Source: Siphlonurus alternatus (lineage: Eukaryota; Arthropoda; Insecta; Ephemeroptera; Siphlonuridae). From it: a stretch of 64,000 nucleotides of DNA. Within the stretch, counting starts at the first letter, position 1; each line of letters starts with the position of its first letter. Below the pieces are notes generated by a model that saw only the letters and a program-made list of their open reading frames with translations, made no database searches and was not told where the DNA came from. Positions 1 to 10,798 of the stretch are shown here, one piece after another. The stretch is from contig OX463780.1 in the NCBI GenBank assembly GCA_949825025.1, forward strand, positions 25,014,118 through 25,078,117. The letters are read 5' to 3'. Both the position numbers and the translations under genes were made by a program.

Positions 1-724
1 TTCGTAAATGGATCGTGCTTATTTTGCATCGAAATACTTTTTATATATAAAGTATAATAATACACTGTACATTTGATATCGCTGTTTTATTTGATACCTT
101 GCATGCACAATAATACAAGACCATGCAAGACCACACACGTGGCTACAATGTCAATTAGTTGACGCCTTGATGGCTTTTGGTGCGATCTGAACAACTCGTT
201 AAGCCTAGAGGACTGTCTCATTCCTTCTACTTAAACATTTTTAATCCGTCTGCATGAGTACTCTTGAGTCTGTTGAAGTTATTTTGTATGGATTGCACGT
301 AGGAATCACAGCAAGTCGCCCTTTTATGTAAGCGATATAAGCCGCCACTAAAATATTGCCATGAAAAAAAAATTACTTGTAAACTCTGTAAAAGCACCGT
401 CGAACATTAATGCATGTATTATTTATATTGTATTCGTAATATAAAATCAATCAATATGCACGACTTGTATATAATAGATATTATATACATGTATATTTTT
501 GTATACTATATTTCATTTCATACCCTTAATTTATTGGTAATTAACATTAATTTTTACTGCGAGAGAAAAAGAATTAATATAAAATATATATTATATAAAC
601 ATTGCAGTTTCGAAGACAAAAGTATAACATCTTCTGATATTATAATATAAATATTACAATCGATTAATGTATAGTTGTGAATGTCTTCTCTATTAAAAAA
701 ATTACTGAACATGTAATATTATAT
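1..724. other. AT-rich stretch, no gene seen
   Basis: Only short, low-complexity open frames rich in Ile, Tyr and Asn occur here, as expected by chance in AT-rich DNA. I see no splice-site-supported exon, RNA gene or repeat with clear ends. Confidence 0.5.
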
Positions 725-739
725 ATAATAGAGAAATCG

Positions 740-814
740 GGTTTCGGGGTTTCAAAATAGTATGTAATTAGTAAATAAAAGTACCCAATAGGGTTTGATT
801 TAAAAATAAAAAAA
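740..814 (+). mobile_element. 75-bp tail-only SINE insertion
   Basis: This short segment matches the 3' tail of the 5S-derived SINE at 893-1310 (shared words such as AGTATGTAATTAGTAAATA and AGTACCCAATAGGG) and ends in an A-rich run. It is flanked by a perfect 15-bp direct repeat, ATAATAGAGAAATCG, at 725-739 and 815-829. A target-site duplication around a bare 3' tail is what target-primed reverse transcription leaves when it stops very early. It could also be the 3' end of the LINE that mobilises the SINE, if SINE and LINE share a tail. Confidence 0.8.
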
Positions 815-892
815 ATAATAGAGAAATCGAGAGAATTATCCAGAATAAATAAAAATAACACAAATATTGTGTGGTCTATAATACAATTATTT

Positions 893-1310
893 GGTGGGAG
901 GTGTGGCGCAGTGCGCTTGACCGGGTCTCGTCAGATCACCGAAGTCAAGCAACGCCGCGCGTGGTTAGTAGTTGGATGGGTGACCATTTTCAACAAAAAA
1001 CACGTTTCCCACCCAGGGGTAAAACGTTGCGCTTTTCCACTATGTGGTTCCCCTGGCTTTGGACCATTGCACTTCCGGTTCATTGACAAAAGCTGTAGCG
1101 TCCATCCTGGCTGAGGTTTCCACGTTTCCCTCAGCCGCAGGCAAATGCCGGGATGGATTTGCAAGGCCGTGGCCGCCCTCGTTCCAGAAGAGCCCGCGAA
1201 ACGCTCAAGTTAGGGTTTCGGAAGGTTCGGGGTTTCAAAGTAGTATGTAATTAGTAAATAGAAGTACCCAATAGGGCTTGATTAAAAACTAAAAAAAAAA
1301 AAAAAAAAAA
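893..1310 (+). mobile_element. 5S rRNA-derived SINE (SINE3-type), full-length
   Basis: The head (about 897-984) is recognisably 5S rRNA: it keeps the TCTCGTCAGATCACCGAAG region, the AAGTCAAGCA internal-promoter stretch and GTGGTTAGTAGTTGGATGGG with the C-box-like end. A body follows, then a conserved central block (about 1105-1180, with CTGAGGTTTCC, AATGCCGGGATGGAT and AAGGCCGTGGCCGC), then the tail also present at 740-814 and a long A run. The element is bounded by a perfect 12-bp duplication ATACAATTATTT at 881-892 and 1311-1322, which fixes both ends and shows insertion by LINE machinery. The 5S head would supply a Pol III internal promoter. The central block is also found, without the 5S head, at 28747-29045. 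Confidence 0.88.
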
Positions 1311-1322
1311 ATACAATTATTT

Positions 1323-3040
1323 AACATTAAAAACGCATATTATGCTATAAAGGAAAATTAATACTTTATAATAATAAATAAAATTAATATACTATACACG
1401 TCATTATATGTATATATTATAGTTAAAAAAATAAAATATATAATATACTGCTGGAAATAATAATTTAATCTATATAATAATTTATCTGAATAATGTATAT
1501 ATATTTTTTCTTTACTGTATATAATACAAAATACAGTGGTACCTATATAAATTTTACTTTTATATAAAATATATTATTTTAGTTTAAAACAAACGACTAG
1601 CAGAGCATTTTTGCTGGAGCTGCTTTGGATTTTGTTTTTAATTCAAATAATATAAATTCTATCATGGCATAATTTACAAGTCCATATCAGCTATATAAGT
1701 CATCAGAAGTCAATGTAAGGATTGTAACGTTAATTATCATAGCAAAATTCCTAATTTTAAATTTCTAAAATTTTTTCTTTTTTTATTAATTATTTTAAAA
1801 TAAATATTTATAAGCTTTTTAATATGGATATAAATATTATGCACAACTATAGCAACTCCAGCAGCAACACCACAAAAAGTGTTGACAGGTCGAGTCGAGT
1901 CCGAGTCCAGACAGTGCCGACAGTAGTCGTGGGGGGGGGGGGGGGGGGTCTTCGAAGGTGGTTCTTCCGAAGAGGAGGCACAAAAAATTGAAGGGAGAAA
2001 AGTGCATGAAGCACCCGCAGCTTCAGAGGGGGTTGACGAAAAAAGTTCAGAGACATTGCTGCAATTAACTGCAAGTATAATAATTAATTTCAACATATAA
2101 TATCTGCATGCAGGATAATAATCCTTTATAAATGAGATAATTTATTTATATCTCATGATCATGAAATTATAATTATAATATAATTATAATTATTATTATA
2201 ATTATATTTATAATTATATAATATATATAATATCTGTGGCTACATAACTGCTTCTTTTATCTTTATCTTTGACAACGACCGTGATGTCCACAATACAATA
2301 AATATCTGCACAGCGGAAAGTGAAAATCCTATTATATCCATAATATATTTAATTATATTATACATATATTATGTTGTATAATTATTATACATTCTACTTT
2401 TTACCTTACTCTATTTTTTAGTTACTTTACACTTTACACGCTATTTTGGTAGTGATAGGTCCACAGGAGGGGCGGGGGTGAGATCGAAATAAATTGGAGA
2501 TATAAGCTCGTAAAACTTTACGAGAAAGCGCAGCTCCCGCCCCTCCCGGAACCTAACTAGCATGCGTGGAGCGACGGATTTTTAAGCGCCTGTATGCTGC
2601 TGTACTGCAGTACAATCCCGCTCGAACAGTTGCAGATATATAAGGCGGGAATGATCTACGCTTTTACTGCGCGCATGCAGTAATATACTGTATGTATATT
2701 ATATTATATACAGTCCAATTTATTTACTACATTATGACATTTCATAATTCTAAAACGTTTAAAACATTTTTTTATCCACAGCAAACCGTGGATCAAAGCT
2801 TCACATATTTTATTGTTCACCATAATGAGTATATATTATTATATTTTAATTAAAGACTAAATTTAATATTCAATTCATAAAATTTATTATAGTTAATATT
2901 AGAGTCCATGCAATAAGATTTTTGCATCTCATGTTACATATATTATAGTTAATTATATTACATGATTGGTTTATACAATTAAATATTAATTAATTAATAA
3001 ATTATATATTATTTCCGATGTTGAATTTATTTTAATATGT
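1323..3040. other. AT-rich stretch with a broken acidic ORF and GC boxes
   Basis: No supported gene. Two features stand out from the AT background. At 1824-2098 a plus-strand frame opening with ATG runs into an 18-base G tract; a Glu/Ser-rich frame continues on the other side in a different phase. At 2466-2545 two inverted GC-rich blocks (GGAGGGGCGGGGG and CCCGCCCCTCC) bracket a short spacer, followed by TATATAAGGCGGG near 2635-2647, resembling promoter elements. Neither can be tied to a transcript. Confidence 0.4.
1931..1948 (+). repeat. poly(G) tract, 18 bases
   Basis: An uninterrupted run of 18 G within a locally GC-rich segment. Run length is likely variable or prone to sequencing error, so reading-frame statements across it are unsafe. 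Confidence 0.9.
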
Positions 3041-3167
3041 TTGTGGACAATTACAAATTATGTATGTATCTTGGTAGGTATATATATGTTCTTGTGTTTC
3101 GTTTATTATAATAGTTATAGAATAGAAGAGTATAATATATATATGATATATGATATATATATATATA

Positions 3168-3234
<67 letters not shown>

Positions 3235-3310
3235 TTATATATATATATCTTAATTGACTTGATCAATGTTTGTCTATGTACAACCAAATGTTCCAATAAA
3301 ATAAATAAAA
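3041..3310 (+). mobile_element. LINE 3'-end fragment with (AT)n
   Basis: The end of this segment (GTTTGTCTATGTACAACCAA, then TTCCAATAAAATAAATAAA) closely matches the 3' end of the LINE at 21410-24010 (GTTTGTCTTGTACAACCAA, then TTCCAAAATAAAAATAAATA). Both carry a TA-rich microsatellite upstream of that end; here it is a pure (AT)n run at about 3173-3229. I read this as a strongly 5'-truncated member of the same LINE family. The 5' limit is approximate. Confidence 0.6.
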
Positions 3311-3827
3311 TATCTAAATTATTCCGTGTGATGAAAATAAAAATGTTCAAGAGCTAGATATTATAATATTATAATATTTATAATAACACTTTGATTATCC
3401 TTATGTTCTAGAACATGAGAATCTTCAAATATTATATGTTAATTCTGATAGTGTATCAGTATCTACGAACTGTGTAACGAACAGACCTCAATCACATTTG
3501 ATTGTTTTAGAGAACATAAAATAAGTAATGGAAAAGTTATGGTTAAAATTTTTGGGACATCAAAATTTAATTTTATGAGTTCAAACTTCATAAAATGAGC
3601 GATCGAGACAATTAATTAGCATGAATATTGACTGTAAAATTTACTTATTTTTTATCACATATTTATTTCTGTTAAAAAAATAATGATAACAATTATAAGA
3701 ATGAATATCTAAATCTGCACAAATTTTTATTATTCTTTATTTTATTAGTATGTTATTTAAGTTTTTAACATGCATTTAAATTTGAATAAGATAAATTTTC
3801 TGCAATGCAACCATTAAATTTCTTTAA

Positions 3828-4116
3828 GGTAGAGAGATAACACGCCCGCAATGTTAATAAAAATCCCATTCATGAAAATTATAAAAAAAAATTTAAATGT
3901 TCTCCTTTACATACCTTATCATTATCAGTAGGTAAAATATCAGGTATACAAAAGCGAGCTAGTTTTCGAGTTATTAATTTTTTAATTTGTCTAATTTAAC
4001 ATGGAAGTTCCATTTCTCCATGTTAAATTAGTGAACTTGATTATCTACTGATAAGGTATGCAAAGGAGAACATTCTAAATTTTTTTCATAATTTTCATGA
4101 ATGGGATTTTTTTCCC
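3828..4116. mobile_element. Hairpin MITE, TTAA-flanked, degenerate copy
   Basis: The two halves are inverted copies of each other, sharing for example TCAGTAGGTAAAATATCAGG with TATCTACTGATAAGG and the ATTCATGAAAATTAT arm. It belongs to the family at 11355-11701, 10799-11134 and 39084-41423. TTAA lies at 3824-3827 and 4117-4120. The right terminal repeat has lost the GGGTAAGGTAACG end and about 20 further bases. No coding capacity. Confidence 0.75.
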
Positions 4117-5869
4117 TTAAAGAGAGATAGAGAACAAAAATATTTGTATATAAAAATATACACGATCAGCTACAGCTAGGTGCATTAATTAAGGGTTAAA
4201 ATTACATGGATGTACGCAAGGCGATTTTTTTAAAAAAATTTTGTACAAATTAATTTTTTTTTTATCATTACTATGTATTAATGCCAGTATTTTTCTCTTT
4301 CAGCTATTGCTATATAACCATACATTACCTATATTTTATATTACAATTTTCTAATTTGTAGTCACACTGCATGGTATTTAATATGAACAAATAAAATAAA
4401 TAATTGATACAACTGATACAAGCGAAAGATCGTCAGAGTTGTAAAGAAAGATGTGAACAATTAATATTTTGAATAACCCAAGTATTTGTATTTATTATTT
4501 ATTTTTTATTATAATTGTAAGGACCATGGATGGCCCTTACTGTTAAAATAAAAGTAAAAAATCAAATTTTATAAATTTCGATTGTTGTTTCATAGAAAAT
4601 TATTTTTGAAAGTTTGCCGGTTATGCGCAACGCAATAAACAACTCGAGAAAACTGAAGGTGAAAATGCGTAACAATCATAACATGCAAAACAGCACCAAA
4701 CAGCATGATACAACTATAATAGATAGGTCCATCAGCCCTACGAATTTGGACTGATCTGCGCATTTTGGCCAAAAACACCCAAGGTGACGTCACGTAGTGA
4801 GCTCAAAACAGCTGTTTTGCTGCACGAGGGGCCCCTACCGGAGCAGAATTTTTGTTCAACATTAGCGAGAACGTTGCTCTTTATCTCATCTCAAATTTGA
4901 TATTTATTTGCAATACTACAAGCCAAACCGGTTGCAGTAACGTATTAAAAGAATTTTTAAACACTGCAATTCGCAAGCAATCTGGGGTAGAAGTTCGTAT
5001 CTTTGTTCATAAAGCATACAAAGTTGCTATTGGCTGTGCGCAGATTAGTCACCTAGCGTTTGCGCAGCTTCATTTGGATTCAAGCTTTTTTATCATGCAC
5101 ACTTCGCAGAGCCATGCGCAGTAGACTACTAACATTTAAAACTCGTTTCTGCGCAGCTTTTCTAAGCCGTGGCTATTAATTTACGGAAAACTCTATAATA
5201 GAGCAGAAAAAATTAAACGTATGCACCGTGCGCATGGGACGGCCCTGACCAAACAGTGCGAGAATTTTGATAACAATTTTAATGCATGATTTTTTACAAT
5301 TAATAACTGAAAATTAAACCAGGTAAAGTTTTAGCATATAAGTTTTGTAGTTTCATTACAAAGTTATTGTGCGAACGAATTGTCACAGTTTTGTTTGGGC
5401 CAAAAAATCTTGGACAAGGTTTTTATTTATGGCGTCTCCAAGATTTCCAATGCTTAGCGACCCAAGCCATTTTTCAAATTATTGTACAAATTAATAAAGT
5501 CAATAGCAGTTATTTTTATCGCGTTCTATAGTAACTGCAGGCTATTTGACGTGATATGATAGCAGTAAAATTTGTGGGACGGCATTTTTTGTATGCAAAC
5601 ATGGTGTTAGAAGTGACGTCCATATCGGTCAATTTGGTATGCGAACATTTTTCATAATATTGTGACATATTTAAATATTGGCATTTCGTGAGCGCAATGC
5701 AATGTAGTTGTAGACAAAATTGTAAAAGTGAGAGAGCTTGTGTTTTTAGGTATTTTCCAAGTTGTATATCCGTGATACAACTAATTTAAATTATTTAATT
5801 TTACAACAAAATGGCATCAGTTTTAAAAATGGTTTTTAACTTTTGCTGCTGGTGGCGCAACAGGTCGCA
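4117..5869. other. Intergenic, no gene recognised
   Basis: Contains a CRE-like TGACGTCA (about 4784) and a locally GC-rich block around 4800-5240. The longest frame (4852-5124, plus, 90 codons) starts at TTG and has no recognisable domain. I see nothing I can call a gene. Confidence 0.4.
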
Positions 5870-5935
5870 GCCAGCAACACCCCCACCCCCGCCTAGGGTA
5901 TATAAGCTTTTGCACGGCCACGGAACGTCACTGCG
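5870..5935 (+). promoter_or_regulatory. TATA/Inr core promoter candidate
   Basis: A C-rich block (ACCCCCACCCCCGCC) is followed by TATATAAG at 5899-5906 and an initiator-like TCACT whose A is at 5930. That places the TATA box at about -31, the normal metazoan spacing. The segment is GC-rich against an AT-rich background. It could drive the small ORF at 6027-6146, an unseen spliced gene, or be the promoter of a decayed retroelement. Nothing shows that it is active. Confidence 0.4.
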
Positions 5936-6026
5936 TCGTGCAGTCACGGACTGCTAGGGTCCGCGGATAGACTAGGACTACCCCTCGAAAGCCAAAGCGT
6001 GCGTATAGAGCAAGGTGTCAGTCACC

Positions 6027-6146
6027 ATGAGACCGCTTTCGTTCTTCGCTGAGTTTCTACCCACGGGTACGATGAACTTGGCAACGAGAGTAATTAGGGT
6101 TTGTACGACCGCGATCAGTCCCTTGTTATTTCTCTTTGTTGTTTAG
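6027..6146 (+). CDS. Small ORF, 39 codons, function unknown
   Basis: This is the first ATG about 97 bp downstream of the predicted initiator. Its context, GTCACCATGA, is close to the Kozak consensus. The predicted peptide starts MRPLSFFAEFLPTGTMNLA and has a hydrophobic C-terminal third ending LLFLFVV before TAG, so it could be membrane-associated. I recognise no family. It may instead be the start of a longer exon whose splice donor I cannot place. The foldback element starts about 100 bp downstream, so an original downstream gene could have been separated or disrupted. Forty codons is within chance expectation; the promoter and Kozak context are the only support. Confidence 0.25.
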   Translation: MRPLSFFAEFLPTGTMNLATRVIRVCTTAISPLLFLFVV

Positions 6147-6589
6147 ATTTAACATTGTAGGTCCTCCTTTACTTTAGCCTAGGTCATAACTGATTTTGAT
6201 CAAGTGTCTTATCGTAATGGACTATAAGTAAAGTGAAAGCCGGTAACTTCCCACGTATAAATTTTGACTACACTTTGGGCTTATCAGCTCAAATAAGACC
6301 AAAATTTTGCTAGCCCAATTAGACTCCGACAGGCACCTAATTGGCCGATTTTGGGCAAATCTGGGCTAGCAAAAAAAGTAACATTGAGCTGTAATAGCCC
6401 AATATAACCCTAACTGGACCAATACACCACTTAATCCATAGCTCTATGTAGCTCATTATGGATCAGTTTGAACCAACTATGCCATGCTTAAACAAGCTGG
6501 AAATTGACCAAATTTGCCCAAACTCGACCTTTTCTACCCTGGTTGTCCCCAGTACGCTTATATAGCTCAAAATAGACCAAAACAGCTTA

Positions 6590-7165
6590 AAATAGACCTC
6601 TTTTGCCCAAAGATGTGCCGATCCACCCTGAATATACTGCATTGGCTAAGGTAGCCCAAAGTGGACCAAAACAGCTTAAAATGGACCTCTTTTGCCCAAA
6701 GATGTGCCGATCCACCCTGAATTTACTGCATTGGTTTAGGTAGCCCAAAGTGGACCAAAACTGCTTAAAATTGACCTCTTTTGCCCAAAGATGTGCCAAA
6801 CCACCCTGAATATACTGCATTGGTAAAGGTAGCCCAAAGTGGACCAAACCAGCTTAAAATGGACCTCTTTTGCCCAAAGATGTGCCGATCCACCCTGAAT
6901 GTACTGCATTGGTAAAGGTAGCCCAAAGTGGACCAAAACAGCTTAAAATGGACCTCTTTTGCCCAAAGATGTGCAGATCCACCCTGAATGTACTGCATTG
7001 GTAAAGGTAGCCCAAAGTGGACCAAACCAGCTTAAAATGGACCTCTTTTGCCCAAAGATGTGCCGATCCACCCTGAATGTACTGCATTGGTTTAGGTAGC
7101 TCAAAGTGAACCAAAACAGCTTAAAATGGACCTCTTTGGCCCAAAGATGTGCTTATTCAACTTGA
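6590..7165 (-). repeat. 89-bp tandem array, left foldback arm
   Basis: About six and a half units; the word GATGTGC recurs at exactly 89-bp spacing (6612, 6701, 6790 and onward). Units are about 90-97% alike and decay outward on both sides. Written on the minus strand, each carries GCAGTACATTCAGGGTGGAT. Because 89 is not a multiple of three, the apparent repeat proteins in several frames are an artefact of the period. Confidence 0.9.
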
Positions 7166-8346
7166 ATGTACTGCATTACTAACAGTAGCTAAAAATAGAC
7201 TAAAATAGCTCAAAATGGCCTTTTTTCCTCTGAATGTATTACATTCTTTACCTTAATTATCGCTTCATAAAACAAACGAAAATAGATGAAGATAGAAATA
7301 TTTTGCCTAAAAACATGTGCCTTTTATGACCATGAATGCATTCTATTAATTAGTTGATACTTGAAGCTCAAAGTTGATAAAAGTGCTATAAAATAATATA
7401 ATTTTTTCATGGTTAAGAGCTGATGGGGAAAATCAGTATTGTCATCATGCTGATGCATGCATACCAGACACTATAATAATGCAAAGGAATACTTGGCTGA
7501 CTGTGAGGGAAAGAGACTGGCCCAAGAATCACATGGTATGCATATTAAATGAGGTGTCTGTTTATTCTGTTCTTTTATCATATACGTACAAATAAAAACG
7601 TACTGAATGCATATTATTTGCACACGGTAAAAACAGTATGCATACAGTACGTATGTAAGAGGTCATTGTAACGAATTCTATTAGTAATTAGAGAGCATAA
7701 TATCCTGAATGAAATACAGTTTCATTTATTATAGCTGTGAAATTGTTATTAAAATTGTAAAAAGTGCCACTTACCGCAATTTTAGAACAAAATTAACCTT
7801 TGTTCATTTATTTCCTTACATTTTGGCTGTGTAGAACTGCTTTTTCCTTCAAAATTGTGGAAGAATAGGCTGAGGAACTGCATTGTTAGCAGCTTAAACC
7901 TATTAGGAGAGATATGCCACCCGGTGGCATGAACAGAAAAACATTTCCCGATCAACTTTAACCCTGAGATATTGATGTATATAGACTATATACATGTATG
8001 CTTACCTTAGCAGATGATTAACGCATTACTACACTAAAGAAAACCTTAAAAATATAGATACATGACACTACTTAGGACACTATAACAAATATACATACTG
8101 CAACAACAACAACATTGTCGACTGTTACAAGTCAGCAGCAAGTCAGATGGAAAACCGGTAGAGAAATGAATTCAAATGAACCAATCAGAGCGATCGGAAG
8201 TTCGGAACCGATCGGAAACCATCGGAAACGCGATAAATTAATCTCCAAAAGTCTACAAATGGCGAAATCTTTGTAAACATGACAGACGACTTAAATAATT
8301 CTGATAAATACAATAGACCCAGCTTATAGATGAGGTCTATTTTAAG

Positions 8347-9120
8347 CTGTAATGGTTCACTTTGAGTTACCTAAACCAATGCAGTATGCATACATTCAGG
8401 GCGGATCGGCACATCTCTGGGCAAAAGAGGTCCATTTGAAGCTGTTTTGGTCCACTTTGGGCTCCCAAAGATGTGCCGATCCACCTTGAATGTACTGCAT
8501 TGGTAAAGGTAGCCCAAAGTGGACCAAAACAGCTTAAAATGGACCTCTTTTGCCCAAAGATGTGCCGATCCACCCTGAATGTACTGCATTGGCTAAGGTA
8601 GCCCAAAGTGGACCAAAACAGCTTAAAATGGACCTCTTTTGCCCAAAGATGTGCCGATCCACCCTGAATGTACTGCATTGGTTAAGGTAGCCCAAAGTGG
8701 ACCAAAACAGCTTAAAATGGACCTCTTTTGCCCAAAGATGTGCCGATCCACCCTGAATGTACTGCATTGGTTAAGGTAGAGCTACCTTAATCAATGCAGT
8801 ACATTCAGGGTGGATCGGCACATCTTTGGGCAAAAGAGGTCCATTTTAAGCTGTTTTGGTCCACTTTGGGCTACCTTAACCAATGCAGTACATTCAGGGT
8901 GGACCGGCACATCTTTGGGCAAAAGAGGTCCATTTTAAGCTGTTTTGGTCCACTTTGGGCTACCTTAACCAATGCAGTACATTCAGGGTGGACCGGCACA
9001 TCTTTGGGCAAAAGAGGTCCATTTTAAGCTGTTTTGGTCCACTTTGGGCTACCTAACCAATGCAGTACATTCAGGGAGGGAAAAAACATCTTTGGGCAAA
9101 AAAAATCCATTTTAAGCTAT
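8347..9120. repeat. 89-bp repeat array with internal orientation switches
   Basis: The same unit as the left arm. One plus-oriented unit (about 8347-8462) joins a minus-oriented block (8463-8778), which meets a plus-oriented block (from 8780) head-to-head at 8779, making a nearly perfect local palindrome of about 300 bp per arm. Degraded units continue to about 9400. Such switches suggest inversion or template switching inside the array. Confidence 0.85.
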
Positions 9121-9855
9121 TTTGGGCTATTTTGAACTGAGCCAACCTGAGGACTACATTCAGAGTAAAAAGGGGTGTGTTTGGGCTAAAGAGTGCCATT
9201 TTAAGCTTTTTTGGTCCATTTTGGGCTTGGTCAAGCACATGAATACTTTCAGAGTAAAAAAGGGCATGTTTGGGCTGAAGAGTGCCATTTTAAGCATTTT
9301 TGGCTCACTTTGTGCTGGCCGAGGCAAGGAATTCATTCATGGCTATTTTGGGCAGAAATGGTCTACAGGGTGCTCAGATTTATTTTAGCTGGATTGGTCA
9401 ATATACAGCTACATGAAGCTAGGTTGAGCTTGGGCTTAATTGAGCTTTTTTGGCCAATAACAAGCTTACTGCAACCCTGGGGATATTAGGTGCAATTTTG
9501 GGCTAAAACGGTCAACAGCTAGCTTAAATTTGTTTCAAGCTTGTTTGGTCTTAATTAGGTTAAAATTGCTTGGTCACAAATCTGGTCTATTTTAAGCTAT
9601 AAAATTCCAATCTGAGCTGGAGGCTTAAATGAGCATGTTTGGTCTAAATAAAGCCTGAAGCATTATTGGACAATCGTGGGCTACTTTGGTTATAAGCAAA
9701 TTTGAGTTCAGATAGCTCAATAACACTTTAAAGCCAGTTTGAGGTACTCTGGGCTTCGCAGCCCAAACTGATACTTGAAGGAAAGTAATTTTGAGCTAGC
9801 AATGCTACTTTGGGCTAGCAAACCAAGCCCAAAGTAGTCAAAATTTATACGTGGG

Positions 9856-10199
9856 TTGCCAGTACTTCAAACTTGAATTGTTAAATTCCACAATGTAATA
9901 ATTATTAAATTGTACTGTTACTGTATTGTTTTTCGTGCTCTCGATCTTTTATATAATTATAATATGCAAATATTATAATTAATTAATTAATCAATGATAT
10001 ATGTGTGCCATGTTTTTATTATGCAATAGTTTATTTTTGATATTAATTTTTTGTCATTGTTATTACATCATAGAATTTTATCTTGAGTTGACTGTATACT
10101 TTGACTTCGGAATAAATTAATGGTAAACCATACCTCTAGATTTTTGTTAAATTAACCTGGGTATTCATCTTCAATTTTAACTTCGAGGTTCGACTGGAC
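9856..10199. other. AT-rich spacer, no gene seen
   Basis: Simple AT-rich sequence between the foldback element and the GC-rich tandem units. No frame or repeat of note. Confidence 0.5.
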
Positions 10200-10219
10200 T
10201 TTACCAGCCGGGCTACACA

Positions 10220-10520
10220 GGCAGGTAAAGGTAAATACCAGACAGTGTCCTCTGCCCGCGGACGGTTACACTGTCACAGCTTGCAGGTCGCTCATGATAT
10301 CGCGACCACTGACCAGATAATAGGCAGGTAGAGATAAATATTAGACGGTGTCCTCTGCCCGCGGACGGTTACACTGTCACAGCTTGCCGGTCGAGAGCGA
10401 TACTCGGCCATCTGGTTAGCATGCAGGAAGGTAAATGGTAAATATCAGGCGGTGTCCTCTGCCCGCGGACGGTTACACTGCCACAGAGCTTGCCTGTCTC
10501 GCCCATGATGGCGTGACGTA
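10220..10520 (+). repeat. Three ~100-bp GC-rich tandem units with paired stems
   Basis: Units begin at about 10220, 10323 and 10423 and share the core GTGTCCTCTGCCCGCGGACG. Each can form three stems: an outer GGCAGG/CTTGCC-type pairing (one mismatch in unit 1), stem B (10241-10248 with 10268-10275; 10344-10351 with 10371-10378; 10448-10455 with 10475-10482) and stem C (10286-10307; 10389-10409; 10496-10517). Stem B is GACAGTGT/ACACTGTC, GACGGTGT/ACACTGTC and GGCGGTGT/ACACTGCC, so an A-T pair became G-C on both sides. Stem C differs in sequence in every unit but still pairs. That pattern points to selection on structure, as RNA or single-stranded DNA. I cannot assign it to a known RNA family. 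Confidence 0.6.
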
Positions 10521-10798
10521 GCTAGAGGTTAATATTGGGGGTATGCAGTAACATGGCCCCGGTGCGTTTCGCCGCTGCGTACCGAGTCCTAGATAGGGTG
10601 CGGCATTGTTAAGGAAGGGACGCTAAGGGGATTCGTGTTACATAATCATAATGTATGTTAAAAAATTATCATGAATTTCAAATTAACATAGACGTCAATG
10701 TGACTGCAGGACATAATACTAGACATTAAAATCTTATTCATAAAAAATATAGAGGTTATATAGGATTTCATCATGAACGGAACTTAACTGTATAATGC

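Larger units (their letters stand above)
6250..9855. mobile_element. Foldback-type transposon with 89-bp repeat arms
   Basis: The ends are inverted repeats: CCCACGTATAAATTTTGACT at 6250 and its complement ending at 9855, extending with small gaps into ACTTTGGGCTT. Inside, both arms are arrays of an 89-bp unit, in opposite orientation on the two sides, around a middle of about 1.1 kb (7170-8340) without a transposase-like frame. Long terminal inverted repeats built of internal tandem repeats are the hallmark of Drosophila FB and Galileo elements, so I use foldback as a structural description; the superfamily is not shown. Flanks GCCGGTAACTT (left) and GCCAGTACTT (right, two bases beyond the end) may be a diverged target duplication. 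Non-autonomous as it stands. Confidence 0.75.

Noticed and set aside
897..984. Functional 5S rRNA gene
   Set aside because: Only part of 5S is present, it is diverged, and it is fused to a SINE body with A tail and target duplication.
6587..9027. Series of overlapping repeat proteins (MQYIQGGSAHLWAKEVHF type) on both strands
   Set aside because: They come from the 89-bp tandem repeat. Since 89 is not divisible by three, all three frames stay open over several units; there is no start context or conservation to suggest a protein.
6590..9120. CRISPR-like regular repeats
   Set aside because: There are no unique spacers between short repeats; the units are contiguous 89-bp tandem copies in a eukaryotic transposon.
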